Counted from the first letter of the stretch, positions 25,918 through 38,155 are shown. The stretch: DNA of 64,000 nt from Mortierella alpina (GCA_029449245.1 JANATF010000004.1:1922001-1986000); one strand, 5' to 3'. Notes: generated from the sequence alone by a model not told the origin. Numbers and translations: made by a program.

Positions 25918-28381
25918 TCATAGAATGCCACTAGTCCCGTCGCGCCTCCGAAGCTCGTCAAAGTACGGGTCTATGTCAAGATCAAGTAATAAGAGGGGGG
26001 GGGGGGGTTAGTCAATCAACCAGTCGTTGGTCAATGATATATTAGCGACGGCGCGTAGAACTCTTAAGAGAGCCGCCAAGCTTACGGGAAAGGCCTGCCT
26101 CCGCTGATATCCTCTTGTCTGGGTTGTACGTGACTAGTCGCTACATAGGTACGTGTACAAATGAAAAGAAGGTTAGCATCGCCACTTGGCATCCTCAATA
26201 CAGTGATAACAATAATGAAAAATGCAAAGCTCTCGGCCTTTCACGAGCCAGCGCTTGTGCAAGATTCAGGAACGTGCAGATGTTTGTTCTTCTCAGATCC
26301 AACTTTTTTTTTCATTTCCTGCAAGCTCTGCACAACACTGCATGACGCTGCATAAATGCATACAACTCGCTATATAGATGGTGGACTTATGTCATATGCT
26401 GCCGGGCATGGATCTCTCAAAATACAATTGTCGCGACTACGCAATATCCTGTCGCATTACACCGAGAGCATTCAACCAGTGACACAAACAGAGAGACCAA
26501 CAAAATCGCGAAAGAATAGAAAGAACAGCTGCTGCATTTGGACAACTTACACTTAATAGATCGATCCCTGCCGCATCCAACTTGGGGACCAAGTTCTCCA
26601 AAGGGATCGGATTGTAGAGTGGAAAGTCCGGTCGATATTCTGGTAGCCTGGCTACACCCGGCCATGACTCCTCTGTTGGGGTCCCAAGAATTTTGAAAAT
26701 CTTGAGCAACTGATCCTTGACAGAACTTCCTGGGAATAGCGGTCGCCCTGACGCCATTTCTATGTGAAAGATTCAAAGCAGTGGCATACCATGAGGGCCA
26801 TGTCTTCAAATGAATATCAAGATGTGGTGACACATCACGGACTAGCCTTGAAGCTAAAGGCCTACCTGCAAAGATGCATCCTGCGGACCAAATATCGATC
26901 GAGGTCGAGTATTGCTTGGACCCCATCAAAACATCCGGCGCTCTGTACCACAGCGTGACAACCTGCGAATCATCCGATTGTTGGGGGGTTGGAGCATGTT
27001 AGCCGGAAGCGATATCATGTTTGTCCATGGATCCCTTGCAAAGGAGCGTGTGTTGCTCGTGTTGTGCACCAATGTTTTTGTCCTCGTATTAACATACCTC
27101 GTGCGAGTAACTTCTTACAGGAATGCCGAATGCTCTCGCCAATCCAAAGTCGCCCAGTTTCAAATCGCCCTTTTTGTTGATAAGCAGGTTTTGCGGTTTT
27201 AAGTCCTAGTATACAAAATCAGCGGCAGAGATTGCTCAGTGATTACGATCTTGCAGGTGTTGAAAGCTCGCACAATCGGTCAAGACGAGGTTAAAAAAAT
27301 GAACTTACTCGATGTAATACGCGATGCTCATGACAGTATGCAATGCCTTTCAAGAGTTGGTACATCAGTTGCTAAATATCAATTAACAAAGCTTCATATT
27401 AGCTTGCGTTTTCCATTCATTGTTCCCTTTTTCCTGGTTATCTAAAGAATAGGCCACTGAGAACACGCACCTTTATCGTGAGCACATCGATGTCTCCGCT
27501 GTACGTATCCAGAAACTTTTTCAAATCCGAGTCCAAGAACTCAAAGACCAGAGTCAACTTTTTTTCTGTATGGAGCACATCGTACAGTCTATGAAAATTG
27601 TAAAGCTTGTTAAATGAATGTACATGGAGCATGGGTTATGGCCCGACCTCTCCAAGTTGTGTTGCTCACCTGACAATATTGGGCTGCTTGAGCTCCTTCA
27701 GCAAGGAGATCTCACGGATCGCGGTACAAGGTACCTAACAGAGCAACATGCTCGTAAAAAATCAGCATGCGTATTTCATGAAGTACAGATGCAAGAGTGA
27801 CAGATATTTCTTCGTTGTCAAGGCAAATCGCTTGTGTCCATACCCCTTCTTCTTCGTTGTCAAGGCGAATCCGCTTGAGGGCCACAACATCATTCGTTTC
27901 CCTGTTCTGTGCTTTATACACGATGCCATACGTTCCTATCAATGAAAAAAAGGACTATTGGATGAGACATGTGGCTATTGTGTTGATCAGCCGCGTGCTC
28001 TATGAAGCTCAGCGATCTTGATGGGTGACATCCGGCATGTAGTACGTGCTTCAAGTGCTTTGGTCGCGTCTGGCGTGTGACCAGAACGACTAAAAAAAAC
28101 GCACACACTAGTCACTGTATGCGCCAGAGACCAATGTGCTTCGCGCGGAGCGAAATGCACTTCTTTCCAGTCCTGATCAATTCCCATTCCTCCTGCGCTG
28201 GCATTGTGATGCCTCCTGTCATCATGTTTGCCTTTGAGTGTTACCTTCACCAAGCTTCTCAATTTTCTACAGATAAAACCCAATCAAATGCACACTGGAT
28301 GGGTCAGTTGCTGTTTCCAAGAGTAGTTGTTGCAGGTGGGCGTGAGAATGTTTTGATTTCTCGTACCTGGTACTTGTCCAT
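25918..28381 (-). CDS. PHO85: Cyclin-dependent kinase, CDK5/Pho85 type
   Basis: Proline-directed Ser/Thr kinase; in fungi this group acts with several cyclins in phosphate, glycogen and polarity control. Eleven exons: 28381-28367, 28266-28245, 27935-27844, 27734-27670, 27588-27471, 27371-27309, 27205-27098, 26962-26866, 26759-26551, 26140-26086 and 25970-25918. They give 298 residues. Gly loop GEGTYGIV (11-18), Lys33, a PCTAIRE helix with Glu51, catalytic Asp126 in HRDLKPQN, DFG Asp144, activation-loop Ser159 in [16 protein letters not shown], and [10 protein letters not shown]. These numbers coincide with CDK5. The C-terminus, [16 protein letters not shown], is rebuilt only if the last two tiny exons are joined. 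CDK5 and Pho85 are hard to separate here, so the symbol is tentative. Confidence 0.9.
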
Positions 28382-29216
28382 GGAGAGATCTGAGCCGTGA
28401 AACGACAAAAAGTGATGGGTATATCCAAACGACGATGTTGAGGTGGGAGAGAATTGAGCTCAGTATGCTCAGTGTGGGTACGCTAGAAGCCTAATCCAAT
28501 CGTCAGGGGAAGAGCTCGATTGCTTTTTTGACGGAACGAAGTTTGTATTCGAACTCGAGCAGACTGGGGAGGACGACGAGGGACAGCGATAGAAACGTCT
28601 CTCGGATTAGCAGAGCTTACACGAAGTCAAGATGTGCGGTTTGATGGGAACTGCAAGGAAAGGCAAAAAAAAAAAAAAAAGTTGAACTTTAAAATTCAAG
28701 GAGGTCCAACATTGGAACGTTGTTCGTGGTAGAGATATCCATCTTGCAAATCCACAACCACTGCAGCGCTTGATGGCACTCTATGCCTACCTTTAGAAAA
28801 CCTTTGATCCTGCACCGGCTTCCTCGAAATCGCACGCATATGCTGGCTTGTGCTGTGTATGCATTGCAAATACGTTAGCAAGGCTCTTCAAAATCCTCGG
28901 CATTTCGACGGAAGTGAGGACTCTAGAGTCTGTTGCATCACATACCGTGGAGGCAAGGTCTTTACAATATCCTCAGGATAAACCTCGCAAGATTCCTAGG
29001 GTGATTATGTCGATCATGGCCCCTTGAACGCTGCACAAATACTGAGTGTGCGACCCTCGTTGACAGGAACTTGAAATTTAGAGGGGTCGCGATTAACAGT
29101 CTGCGTGCGCCAGTTCAGCCACAACAGTAAACAATTTTTTTTTTTTTTTTTATCTTGGAGAGCAAAGAAACCTCCATTCACCACAGACATTCCTTCACAC
29201 AGCAACACATAATACC
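28382..29216. promoter_or_regulatory. Divergent intergenic region, CDK5 and SSF1
   Basis: The two genes diverge from this 835-base region, so both promoters lie here. There is an A run near 28664-28680 and a T run near 29133-29151. No coding or RNA gene is recognised. Confidence 0.5.
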
Positions 29217-30951
29217 ATGGGAAAGGGAGTATGTTCCTTTTCTGCATTCAATGATCCATCCAGCCTTTACTTCCTGCTCCAATGCTAATAATGTCTCCTC
29301 CACACCACCTCCACACGCACCTTTAGCGCAAAAAAAGTAGGACGCACAAGAAGGTCGAGGAGGGCGAGAACCCTAACGCACCAAAGACACCCAAGACCTT
29401 TGTCATGCGCTCAGGAGAGGTGGGCCATTCCGTCATGGGACTCGTCAACGACATTCGACGTCTGATGGAACCCAACACTGCAACAAAGCTCAGAGTAAGG
29501 AATCAAGGGATATGGACGACCGTAGACTTGACTGACAACTGCTGACTATGTTAACTGACTGAACGACTCAAAACCTGCTTGATCTATCTTTGTTTAGGAA
29601 CGGAAAAACAACAGGCTTCGTGACTTCGTTGCTGTGGCTGGACCTTTGGGCGTTACGCACTTTGTTATTCTCTCCAGGACCGATCATGGAACGAACATGA
29701 GAATTGCTCGTGTGCCTCGTGGCCCCACACTCTCGTTCCAAGTCAAGACCTATTCACTGGCAAAGGACATTGCAGCCATGCAAAAGGCACCCAAGTCGCC
29801 AGGACTGGAGTTTCATGTCGCTCCTTTATTGGTGTTAAACAACTTTGGAGACTCGAATGAAATGAAGCTCATGAGCACGGTTTTCCAGAACATGTTCCCA
29901 CCCATCAACATCCAGACTGTAAGTGTATCCCCTCGCGGCTAACACGAATGCTTTAATAGATCTAGCCACCTCAAACCAATGTTGGCTTCGAACCTATTTT
30001 TAACAGCTTCCCTATCCACTGCCTTGTTCCCTAGATGCAATTGGCAGATGCGCGTCGTGTTGTTCTTCTGAACTATAACAGCGAGACCAAGCACTTGGAT
30101 TTCCGCCACTACAATGTCTCTGTCAAGCCAGTGGGAATTTCTAAATCAATCAAGAGAGTCATCACCACTGACGTACCAGACTTGAAGGGATTCGAAGATA
30201 TCTCTGATTATGTGCTCAGAGGTGCCTTTGCCTCCGAGTCGGATGTGGAGGATGGACCCGATTCGACTGTGACACTCGGACAGGACTATGTAGGCCGGAA
30301 CAACAAGAGACAGGACCAGAGAGCCATCAAGCTGGTCGAACTCGGACCTAGGATGGAGTTGAAGCTCGTCAAGATTCAGGGGGGCATGTGTGACGGAGAG
30401 GTTCTTTATCACGACTTTAGTAAGTGTCTATGTGATATTGCGCTTGGAATGGAGACGCTTATGTACTTGATGGTACACCATGCCACCTAGCGGATATCAC
30501 TTGCTAACGTAACTCATCTCCTATATGTTCACTCCACTCCTCAGTCAAACGCTCCCCAGAAGAGCTCAAAGCCCAGAAGGCTGAACGCCAAAAGAAAATG
30601 CAGGAGAAGGCAGCTCGTCGTAAAGCTCAGGAAGTCAACGTTGCCAAGAAGAAGGCCGAGAAGGCGGCCGAGAAAGAAGCACATCGTATCGCAACAGGAG
30701 GCGCACCCCGCAAGCCTGAGGACGAGGACGACGAAGATGAGGACGGTGAAAGCAAGGAGACAAATGGAAAGAGGAAACGCGCCGAGGATGAGGAGGATGA
30801 GGAGGAAGACGTAGAGGAGCAATACGACGACGAATCGGACAACTACTCAGATATGGGAGACATGGCTCAACCGTTCTCGGATGATGAGGAAGGCGATTAC
30901 TCTGGCGAAGACGACGATCAGATGGAAGGCCTCAGCGATGATGACGAATAG
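29217..30951 (+). CDS. SSF1: Ribosome biogenesis protein SSF1/Peter Pan (Brix domain)
   Basis: Nucleolar factor needed for early 60S subunit assembly and processing of 27S pre-rRNA. Exons 29217-29228, 29327-29494, 29598-29918, 30035-30419 and 30545-30951 give 430 residues. The first exon codes only MGKG; the second continues RKKSRTHKK as in yeast SSF1. The Brix domain spans about residues 30-300, with ERKNNRLRDFVAVAGPLGVTH and RVPRGPTLSFQVKTYSL. The last exon is a Lys/Glu-rich helix followed by a strongly acidic tail of Glu/Asp/Ser, usual for nucleolar proteins. Antisense frames reading Ser/Leu runs over the tail are products of its composition. Confidence 0.94.
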
Positions 30952-31018
30952 TTATTCAAACTCCTTTTTGCATTAAAAAAATCCCGCGCATACTTTTATA
31001 CGGCTTGAAGAACCCTAC

Positions 31019-33009
31019 TTAAACACACTTCTTGTTAACAATGCCCGCACCAGTGTCGCTATATTCCTTGCGAGAAATCCAGAGCTGATGGAATGTGCCC
31101 AATGAGGCCATGATAGATCCACCCAGCCAGCTTCCGCATTTGCGCTCGACAGTGTTTCCAGGGGCATGCAATTTGACCTTGTACTACAATGAAGGGTAGG
31201 ATGTGTGTTTACAAGCGGTCGTTAGTAAAATTTAACCATCATCCATGACAGAAACCTCTAGACATATAACACAACTCGTGTTCAGACAAGGTCGGACTTA
31301 CGGAATGAGGAATATTGTTCAGTTCCCAGTGTACACGATCCGCAAATCCAGGGAATAGTGTGTTGCCTCCCGTCAAGACGATGTTGCTGAAGAGGGTAGG
31401 GCGGAAATCCACATCGCAGGACTGAGCACTGTTGTAGATCAGCTTTGGCAAACCAACAAAGTTCTCCTGTTCTGGTGTTGGGTTTCTCAAAAACTCCTTG
31501 GGGTTGAACATGATCTCTGGGATCTTGAACCTATCCACGCCAAAGTTATTGTTGTATCCGTCTGGCAGCTCATAGGGCTTCTGTGGTCTTGCGCTGACAT
31601 TACTATAAATGAGAGGGGGATTAGGCAACCTGATTGACAGAGCTCAAAAGATAATTTGTGTTCAACTCCTTCGGTAGACAGTTGGCACACTTACTGCTCG
31701 TTATAAGTAGATTCGGACACCTGGCAGACAGACTCTTTAAAGTCGTGGATGACACGCATCTGCATCATCTTATGGAAACTGGCCTTGGCTGGGCGGTCCC
31801 TCAATGTAGCAACTGGCTTTTGTCCAACCTCAACGGGGGACTTCTTGGCTACAAGATAATGGGGTACAACATCGACGTTGTTGGACTGAAACTGCAGGAG
31901 AGCCTGCTCGGAGAGAACATCGCCTCCGAGGGATTGACGCATAATACCCTTGCGAAGAACATATCCGTCATAGACGGGGACAACACTCGTCATGTCCCCG
32001 CCCGAATCTACGACCAATGCATGTGGACGTCCTGCAGCAAAACTATAAGGTCCAAATAACAACTCGTTAGTGATCATTCTAACTTGCTGCGCCTAAGAAC
32101 AAGTCAAGTCGTAGTCGTAACGCGCTCCCTTAGATTACTTACGCAGTCATAACGGCGTCTTTGGCAACAAAGAATGCTGGAAAGTTGTATTTTTCAAAAG
32201 CGAGTTCCGTCAACTTCTCGCGAATTTCACGGGTGTTCCATGCAGCCTCTGTGATGATCAATGGGTGCTCTGTTGGGTCGCAGCGCAGTCGCTTCAGGAA
32301 GGCGTGGTCCCAAATCTGCTCCAATGCATCCCAATCCTCAACTATCGCACAGAGAAAAATGATTAACGTCAGAAGGCTCTGTCTGTTTTCTGTCATATTC
32401 CAAAGGTACTTTTTCCCTTCTGAACTTGAAAACAGAGCTGCAGGGAAGTTTTTTTGCACATACCAAGGCCATCCTTTAGAGGCGACTTGATCTCCATATC
32501 CGGTCGCCAGCAGCTGATCTCGCCATCGCCTACGTAGTATTTCCCACGAAGCGTCTTTTTCTTCTTCTTTGGCACAGCTGCCGCGCCCACGGGTAAAGGC
32601 GCCAAATCTCCGCCGTCAGCATCCTTCTTGGTGATGTTGTTACTGTCAGCCTCTCCTTGCGAAACGTCCTGCATTTGCGTGTCCTCTGAATTGTCGGCAT
32701 CATCGCCTTGATCGGCTTCGGGAGGCGAATCCACCCAGCCAACTGAGGTGGGAAAGATGGACTTAGGCGTGTCCTCTCCTGCATATCCAGCCTGCGTCCA
32801 GGTGTGGCCGACCGACAGGACCAATGCTGCAACTTCGTCTATAAGAGTGCAATTGACCAGATGTTTTGATTTATGATCAGTCTCATGGACGCGCTTAAGA
32901 GAGCCATCAGCCCTCAAAGATCGGGTCGTCACCACATGTATCCCCCATCGTAAGATAAAGAACATGGGCGATCTTGTTGCTCTCATTTACCTCCGCCGTA
33001 GGTTCCCAT
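31019..33009 (-). CDS. ARP4: Actin-related protein 4 (Arp4/BAF53)
   Basis: Nuclear actin-related protein shared by chromatin complexes such as INO80, SWR1 and NuA4. Exons 33009-32991, 32838-32464, 32341-32143, 32042-31695, 31602-31302 and 31183-31019 give 468 residues. It starts [18 protein letters not shown]. The actin fold has [36 protein letters not shown], a phosphate-binding [32 protein letters not shown] and a final [18 protein letters not shown]. An acidic/Lys-rich loop of about 70 residues sits in the subdomain where Arp4 proteins carry insertions. Intron 3 ends at 32043: an acceptor further upstream would add about 17 residues absent from the family. The gene diverges from the Arb2-like gene. 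Confidence 0.93.
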
Positions 33010-33276
33010 AATGTTACAGTAAAGTGTTGTGAGGGTATCTACTTTCTGATGGCATTGTTGAAGGTCAAAATGAATCTGTGCGTCATACGAGGGAAATAAA
33101 TATAACTCTTGGAAATAAGCTTGGCCTCTGCGCTCAACTGGCGCTGGTTCATACTTTACTTCAAAGTACGCCCCTCTCGCTTGCCTCTCTCTTTCTGCTT
33201 CTGTTTTCGTGTACATACCGATACTGTTCACCTTACTCTGATATTCGACGCCTCCCCACGATAAGTAATAAGCACA
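33010..33276. promoter_or_regulatory. Divergent promoter region, ARP4 and Arb2-like gene
   Basis: 267 bases between two start codons on opposite strands, so both promoters must be here. No defined element is recognised beyond a CT-rich stretch near 33170-33215. Confidence 0.5.
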
Positions 33277-36200
33277 ATGGCACAGACCGTATCCTCCTTT
33301 GAACGTCAAGACGAAGCATGGTATGAGGAGCAAGGATGGCACTTTGACGAACACAACGACTTTGTCGATAAGAATGGTCAGTCAACACATCACTGCTGCG
33401 ACTTTTGGCGTCTGGCCTGCAAGCTATTGTCACCCCTGCCTAACCCTTACGACAAACCCGATCCATATCGAAGGGAATCTCTACAATCACGCTAGTGACA
33501 AGAAACATCACGAGTTCGTTCAATGTAAGTAGCACACATGCTATTAACTAGTGCGTGCGCCAGTATTATAGAGCCTTAATAACATCATCACTCTAGCCAA
33601 GATAAAGAACCATGTCCATGCCGTCTTGCGAGAAAAGTACAGCCTTGTTCAGGTCTCTATTCCCTCAGTCAGGGGCCGAAGTAGCACGGCCGATGCAAGG
33701 ATTTTCACGTCGTACGTCAAAGGCTTTCAGCGGATACATTTGCTTTCACTCGATGTCATCGCTGATGGTTTTTCATTGAGATGATAGGCCTGATGTGAAT
33801 ACCAACCCCGTCTTGCTGTTGATTGTTCAAGGCCTGGGTCAAGTACCACCAGGCATGTGGGCTAGAGAACTGCTCACCAGTGGCAAGAAGAACCAGTGGG
33901 ATTTCGCTACCCAATGCCCATACATCGAGCGAGCCTTGCAGTTCAAGTGGGCGGTCGTTCTCTGCGATGTAAATCATAATGGACCCCACGGATGTACGGA
34001 GCAAGGCCGGGCCCATCATGTTCAGAGGGTTTGGGAAGACATTGTCAGGTTAGTCTTGTTTCGAGTTGCGGTCGCTGTTGCGCCTGTTGTTTTCGCTGAA
34101 GAACATCCTTTTGTTATGTAGGCCATAACCCGGGTTGTTCACAGCAGGCGATTCAATGTTCAAATTTTTGAATTAACAGTCACGAAAACATATCTAATTC
34201 ATCTACCTACACACGCGCTTCCCACGCATCCTTTCCGTCCCCTTCTCGACTGAGTCTGATCGTAAACTTCTCGTCCGCATACGCTTTGCTGCACCGTCAG
34301 TACCAGACGAACCGGCCTCACTGTCTTGTGTATGTGCACTCCTTGTGATCCTTCTAGTCACACCTCCTTTACTTTTGGATGGTGATAGGTTTGCTTCCTC
34401 TTGACTCGACTGCGTCAGCAGCTGCGGTGGTGGCAGTGGATCTTGTTCCTGCTCCTGCTTCTGCTCCTGCTTCTGCTCCTGTTCTTGCTCCTGCACTTCC
34501 TGCTGCTGCTGGTCTGACATTTGCTCTTGTTGCACTTCTCGTGCCTGTGACTTTAGTCCTTGGTTTACTGGATTTGATTGACATTCTTGAGCTCGTTGTA
34601 CCTGTTGCAGCACTTTGACGTGTCGTCTTCTGATCAAGGGCTCTTCGACTTCGTTCTCACCCTCGTCCTCTACTCCTTTCTCGCCTTTATCGGTATTATC
34701 ATCCTTCTCATCTACAGCTTCTTCTTCTTCCGCTTCTACCTCTGCTTCTTTCTCCACTTCTCCTTCCATTTCCTCCTCCTCTTCCTCCACTTCTTCCTCC
34801 TCTTCCTCCTGTTCCTCCTCTTCCTCCTCTTCCTCCACTTCTTCCTCCACTTCTTCTTCCTCTTCTTCTTCCACCTCTTGCTGCTGCTGTCGGCGCTCCC
34901 TTCCCTGTGTTAGACGAGCCCGCGCGAGAGCCCGCGCCTTTTCTATTCGTGCGTACTTATGGGCGCGGATGGACACTATAAGAGTCCTAATCGCCTTCGT
35001 AGCCGCCCCGTGAACATCTCTCATGTTGTCCGCATTTCTTCCAAGGTACCTGAACTCTGCCGCAATCAACTTCCTCTGTGAATACCTGCCTGCATCCGTC
35101 TTGCGCATCATTTTAGTCCAGGCGTGAAGGGGGATAGTTAGTCCTCTGTCAGGGTCTCCACGCTCCCATTGTCTGACGGCTTCCTGCCAGGTGCTGATGG
35201 TAGGCATGCGCGGAGCGATGGGGGCTGCAACCGTCTGCTGATCTTCAGGTTCCTGTTGTGGCTGCTGTACGCGCCGTGCGAGGGGTTCTTGGCTTGCCGG
35301 TCTTGGTGCCTGCTGTGTGGACCTGGAACCCTGCCCAGGTTGAGGTAGTCGGGAGACGGTGACTCGATCTGTAAGAATAGCCGTCCGAAGCTGTTCAGCT
35401 AATATTTGCATGTCGCGCTTGCTACAGAGCTGATCGACCTGGACGGAGATTTTTTGCTCCAGTTTGTGCTCCAGCTCCAGTGTTTGCGTGGCGAATCTGT
35501 GCTCGATCTCCTTGATAAATATTGCCCTTTGTGCTTCCATTGCAATCGCCAGTCCTTGCTGAGTCGCTGCATTGGTGCCCGGCGTGTCTGTATCGCCCAT
35601 GAAGACGGCATGCCGGCTGTCTTGTCGTACTGGGGAAAGCATGTCACTGAAGCCCATCTCATATCGGTTGAATTCATCCAGCAGGTACCGCATTATTGTG
35701 CCCACCCTTTCGCCCTCTGACCATCCACCCCACCACTTCAAAGCCTTTAAGGACCACTTTTCTCTAGCAAACATAAATCGATACTGAGCTCCTCCGCGAC
35801 GAAAACAATGTGTGGTGAACCGACCGTTGCGACCATTAAGTAGATGAGCGTCTCTAGTAAATTGATCCAGCAGCGTTTGTACACGTGTCGCCGAAAATTG
35901 CTCCTTGATTTTGACACGCCCTTTCCCATCCAATGCCGGGAACACATAGTCGTCTGGATGGAGAGGTCGCCCATTTCGTTCCAACCAAGCAAGCCAAGCT
36001 TGGAGTTTGGTGTAGCAACAAATGTGAGGTTCGTCAGGGCGCGGATGAATTTCGTAGACGTTGGCTGACCAACCGCAATGGGAAACAGTACAGCGTGTCA
36101 GAAGCAGGACGATAACCATCAACGACTCGGAAAAAAGCGTATGTTCGATTTTCGCATACCTTTAGATGCATCGGCTTGGTTTGTCTTACGCCAAGTTAAC

Positions 36201-38155
36201 GTGATTGTGAAGTAGGGCGACCCACTCTCGGTGACCAAGTTGTGTTCAAGGTTCTTTGCTTTTAGGTTGAGCAGCTCCTCATTTCTAGATGGAGTAATGT
36301 CACACGAACATCAGCTTGCGAACAGAAGAGGTCTACTGGAATATTGTATCGGAATATCGTATCGAAATCGACATGTCATCTTACCTTGTCCATACAACGA
36401 ACCCGGTAGCAGCAAAAGCTTGGAAAAATAAACATAGCCCTTCACTCTCCTTCTCAATAGTGGCATTGTCCTGAAGGTAATCCATAAGCTTCGCCATATC
36501 AGCATACGATATTGCAAGACTTTGCTTGCTGACACCCGTCCGTCCATCGCGGTTCTTGAGAGATCGGAAGTAGTCGCTGAAAGTCGGTTCGTAAACAGGA
36601 TTGCCAATGCACTTGTCGTTATCACAACTCCAGGTCTCGCCTTGGCATCCGAACTTCTCAATAAAGTACCGTTTCATAGCACTGCGAATGCCCTCTGCAG
36701 TCTTAAACGAGTAGCCGCTCTGTTCACACTTGGACGCGATAAAGGCGAGCAGCACCGTGGGTGTGATGGACGAAAGCGTGGTGAATGCCGTTTTCCATTC
36801 AGGATCGTCGAGCTCGGTAGCATACTTGAGTGCTCGTTGTACATGGCCCGAGTAATTGACTGTTGTCTTTTTGCTGTACCGGTGATCAAGTGTTGCTTGC
36901 GCCGCTGCACTCAGCGCGTCCGTCGCATTGCCAGATTGAGCATCAGGAACAGATTGAGCATCAGGAACAGATTGAGTATCGATGGAAAGAGCTTCAGCGG
37001 ATGGATCTTCCGCATTGGTGGAAGACATTAGTGTCTTTGCGAGAAGGGGACGTGGATGAGATTGGCAAGAGAGAAAGCGTAAGGACGTTAAGGTTGGAAA
37101 GAGCGTGGTCGATTGTGAATTGATGCAATGGCTTGGCGATGCATGGAGGTGTGAGAGAACGAGGCTTGCATTTATAGGGCGCGGGTGTGTGTAGTAAGAG
37201 CATTACATGGGTTTGATACGATATCTCGGCCTGATTTTAAATCAGCACTAAAAATTATGTGACTTCTGGTATTTAAGTTATGTTAAAACATCCCGTATCA
37301 CACCAATGTAAGGTAATTGGACAACACATGTTTCATCTGCGTATTGAAACGATTTTAAATCGGCCCCGGATGAGCATGCATATGAGTAATGTTACAGCTC
37401 TCAAGGAGCTACCTCGACTATGTCAGGCCCCCCCTACATAGCTGCAGCGTTGCACTGCACTGTTTTTAAATCGACTTATGCACATAACATGAAAGAATAT
37501 ACATATGCAATTTGTGCGTCTTTTATTTTTGAACACCGGGGAGATGTACAAATAGTCTAACTCCTGCAGCGTGCATAATGATCATTGGATTCGGTGCAGG
37601 AACGCGTGCTGCACTCAGTCTCTTGGACACAAAAGGTAACGATACCCGCTTGCTTTTCAGCTTGGCCCATCTCAACTCTTATGAACATCCAGTGCCTCCT
37701 TTCAGAGACAGAGTTTACAAAGCGAGTAATGGCTATTGCCCTTTTGGACGGGAGCGATGTTCCCAAACATCATCAAGGCCAAGTCGGAAAGTGGCTAAAG
37801 GAGGTTTGTTGACAAGGTCTACTGGGATAGGAATGCACCGATAGATGGCACACCTCACAACATATTCGCGCACTTGCCTTTCATATGACCAATCAATAGC
37901 GCTGCTGGAGCTATGTGCAAGGCGAAGACAATGAGCAAGTTGGCAACCAGAATGCAGAAACCGTTCCAAGTAACGTGAATGTTGTTGCTTACAAACAAGG
38001 CCGTTGTAATGTTTGTATGGGTGAGAGCTGATATGATATTTCGTGCACTATCAATAGCACGCGATCATTACAAAGTCCCAGGAACCGCCTTTGAAGGCGT
38101 CATGGAGTACCTAGAGCAGTGGCACTATGTGTATTTGGCCAAGCAGGGGCTCTAG
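33277..38155 (+). CDS. Arb2/FAM172A-domain protein, split by a transposon-bearing intron
   Basis: Arb2-domain proteins include fission yeast Arb2, a subunit of the Argonaute siRNA chaperone complex, and animal FAM172A. Exons 33277-33376, 33474-33524, 33597-33711, 33788-34048, 37556-37635, 37706-37803, 37900-38020 and 38058-38155 give 307 residues with every phase matching. N-terminal blocks: GWHFDEHNDFVDKNGNLYN, KYSLVQVSIPS and PVLLLIVQGLGQVPPGMWAR. After the 3.5 kb intron: RVWEDIVSLTPAACIMIIG, which aligns without gaps to the animal protein, then VMAIALLDGSDV and KWLKERCWSYVQG. Where relatives have the nucleophile-elbow motif HSYGG, this reads FGAGT, so esterase-type catalysis is doubtful. 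The intron holds a complete Crypton gene on the opposite strand. An RNA-silencing role is inference from the family. Confidence 0.82.
34203..37028 (-). CDS. Crypton tyrosine recombinase with GCR1_C-like domain
   Basis: Tyrosine recombinase thought to move Crypton elements through a circular intermediate. Exons 37028-36385, 36284-36160 and 36064-34203 give 876 residues. An N-terminal helical core-binding domain (residues ~45-200) is followed by the catalytic domain: Arg215 in TRNEELLNL, His342 and Arg345 in THCFRRGG, Trp in WWGGWSEGE, and a candidate nucleophile Tyr383 in MRYLLDEF. Residues ~546-590 (STWQEAVRQW...SQRKLIAAEF) resemble the GCR1_C DNA-binding domain known from fungal Cryptons. 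The C-terminal third is very Glu-rich, then Gln-rich, then basic. The frame and splice sites are intact, so it may be recent. The two short introns split exactly at conserved blocks. Confidence 0.85.
34203..37500 (-). mobile_element. Crypton-type DNA transposon nested in an intron
   Basis: The 34049-37555 intron of the Arb2-like gene contains a full tyrosine recombinase gene on the opposite strand. Upstream of its start codon lie three spaced copies of gattttaaatc-type motifs (37233-37246, 37351-37364, 37462-37475), possibly recombinase binding sites. No terminal inverted repeat is seen, which fits Cryptons. Exact ends cannot be set without a second copy. Confidence 0.65.

Noticed and set aside
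34049-34121. Truncation of the Arb2-like gene by the transposon
   Set aside because: The frame runs to a stop at 34121, but a GT donor at 34049 and four in-phase exons after the Crypton complete the family domain. A nested intron explains the data better.
34578-35013. Phe/Leu- and Ser-rich + strand frames that look like membrane proteins
   Set aside because: They are the antisense of the Glu-rich tail of the Crypton recombinase.
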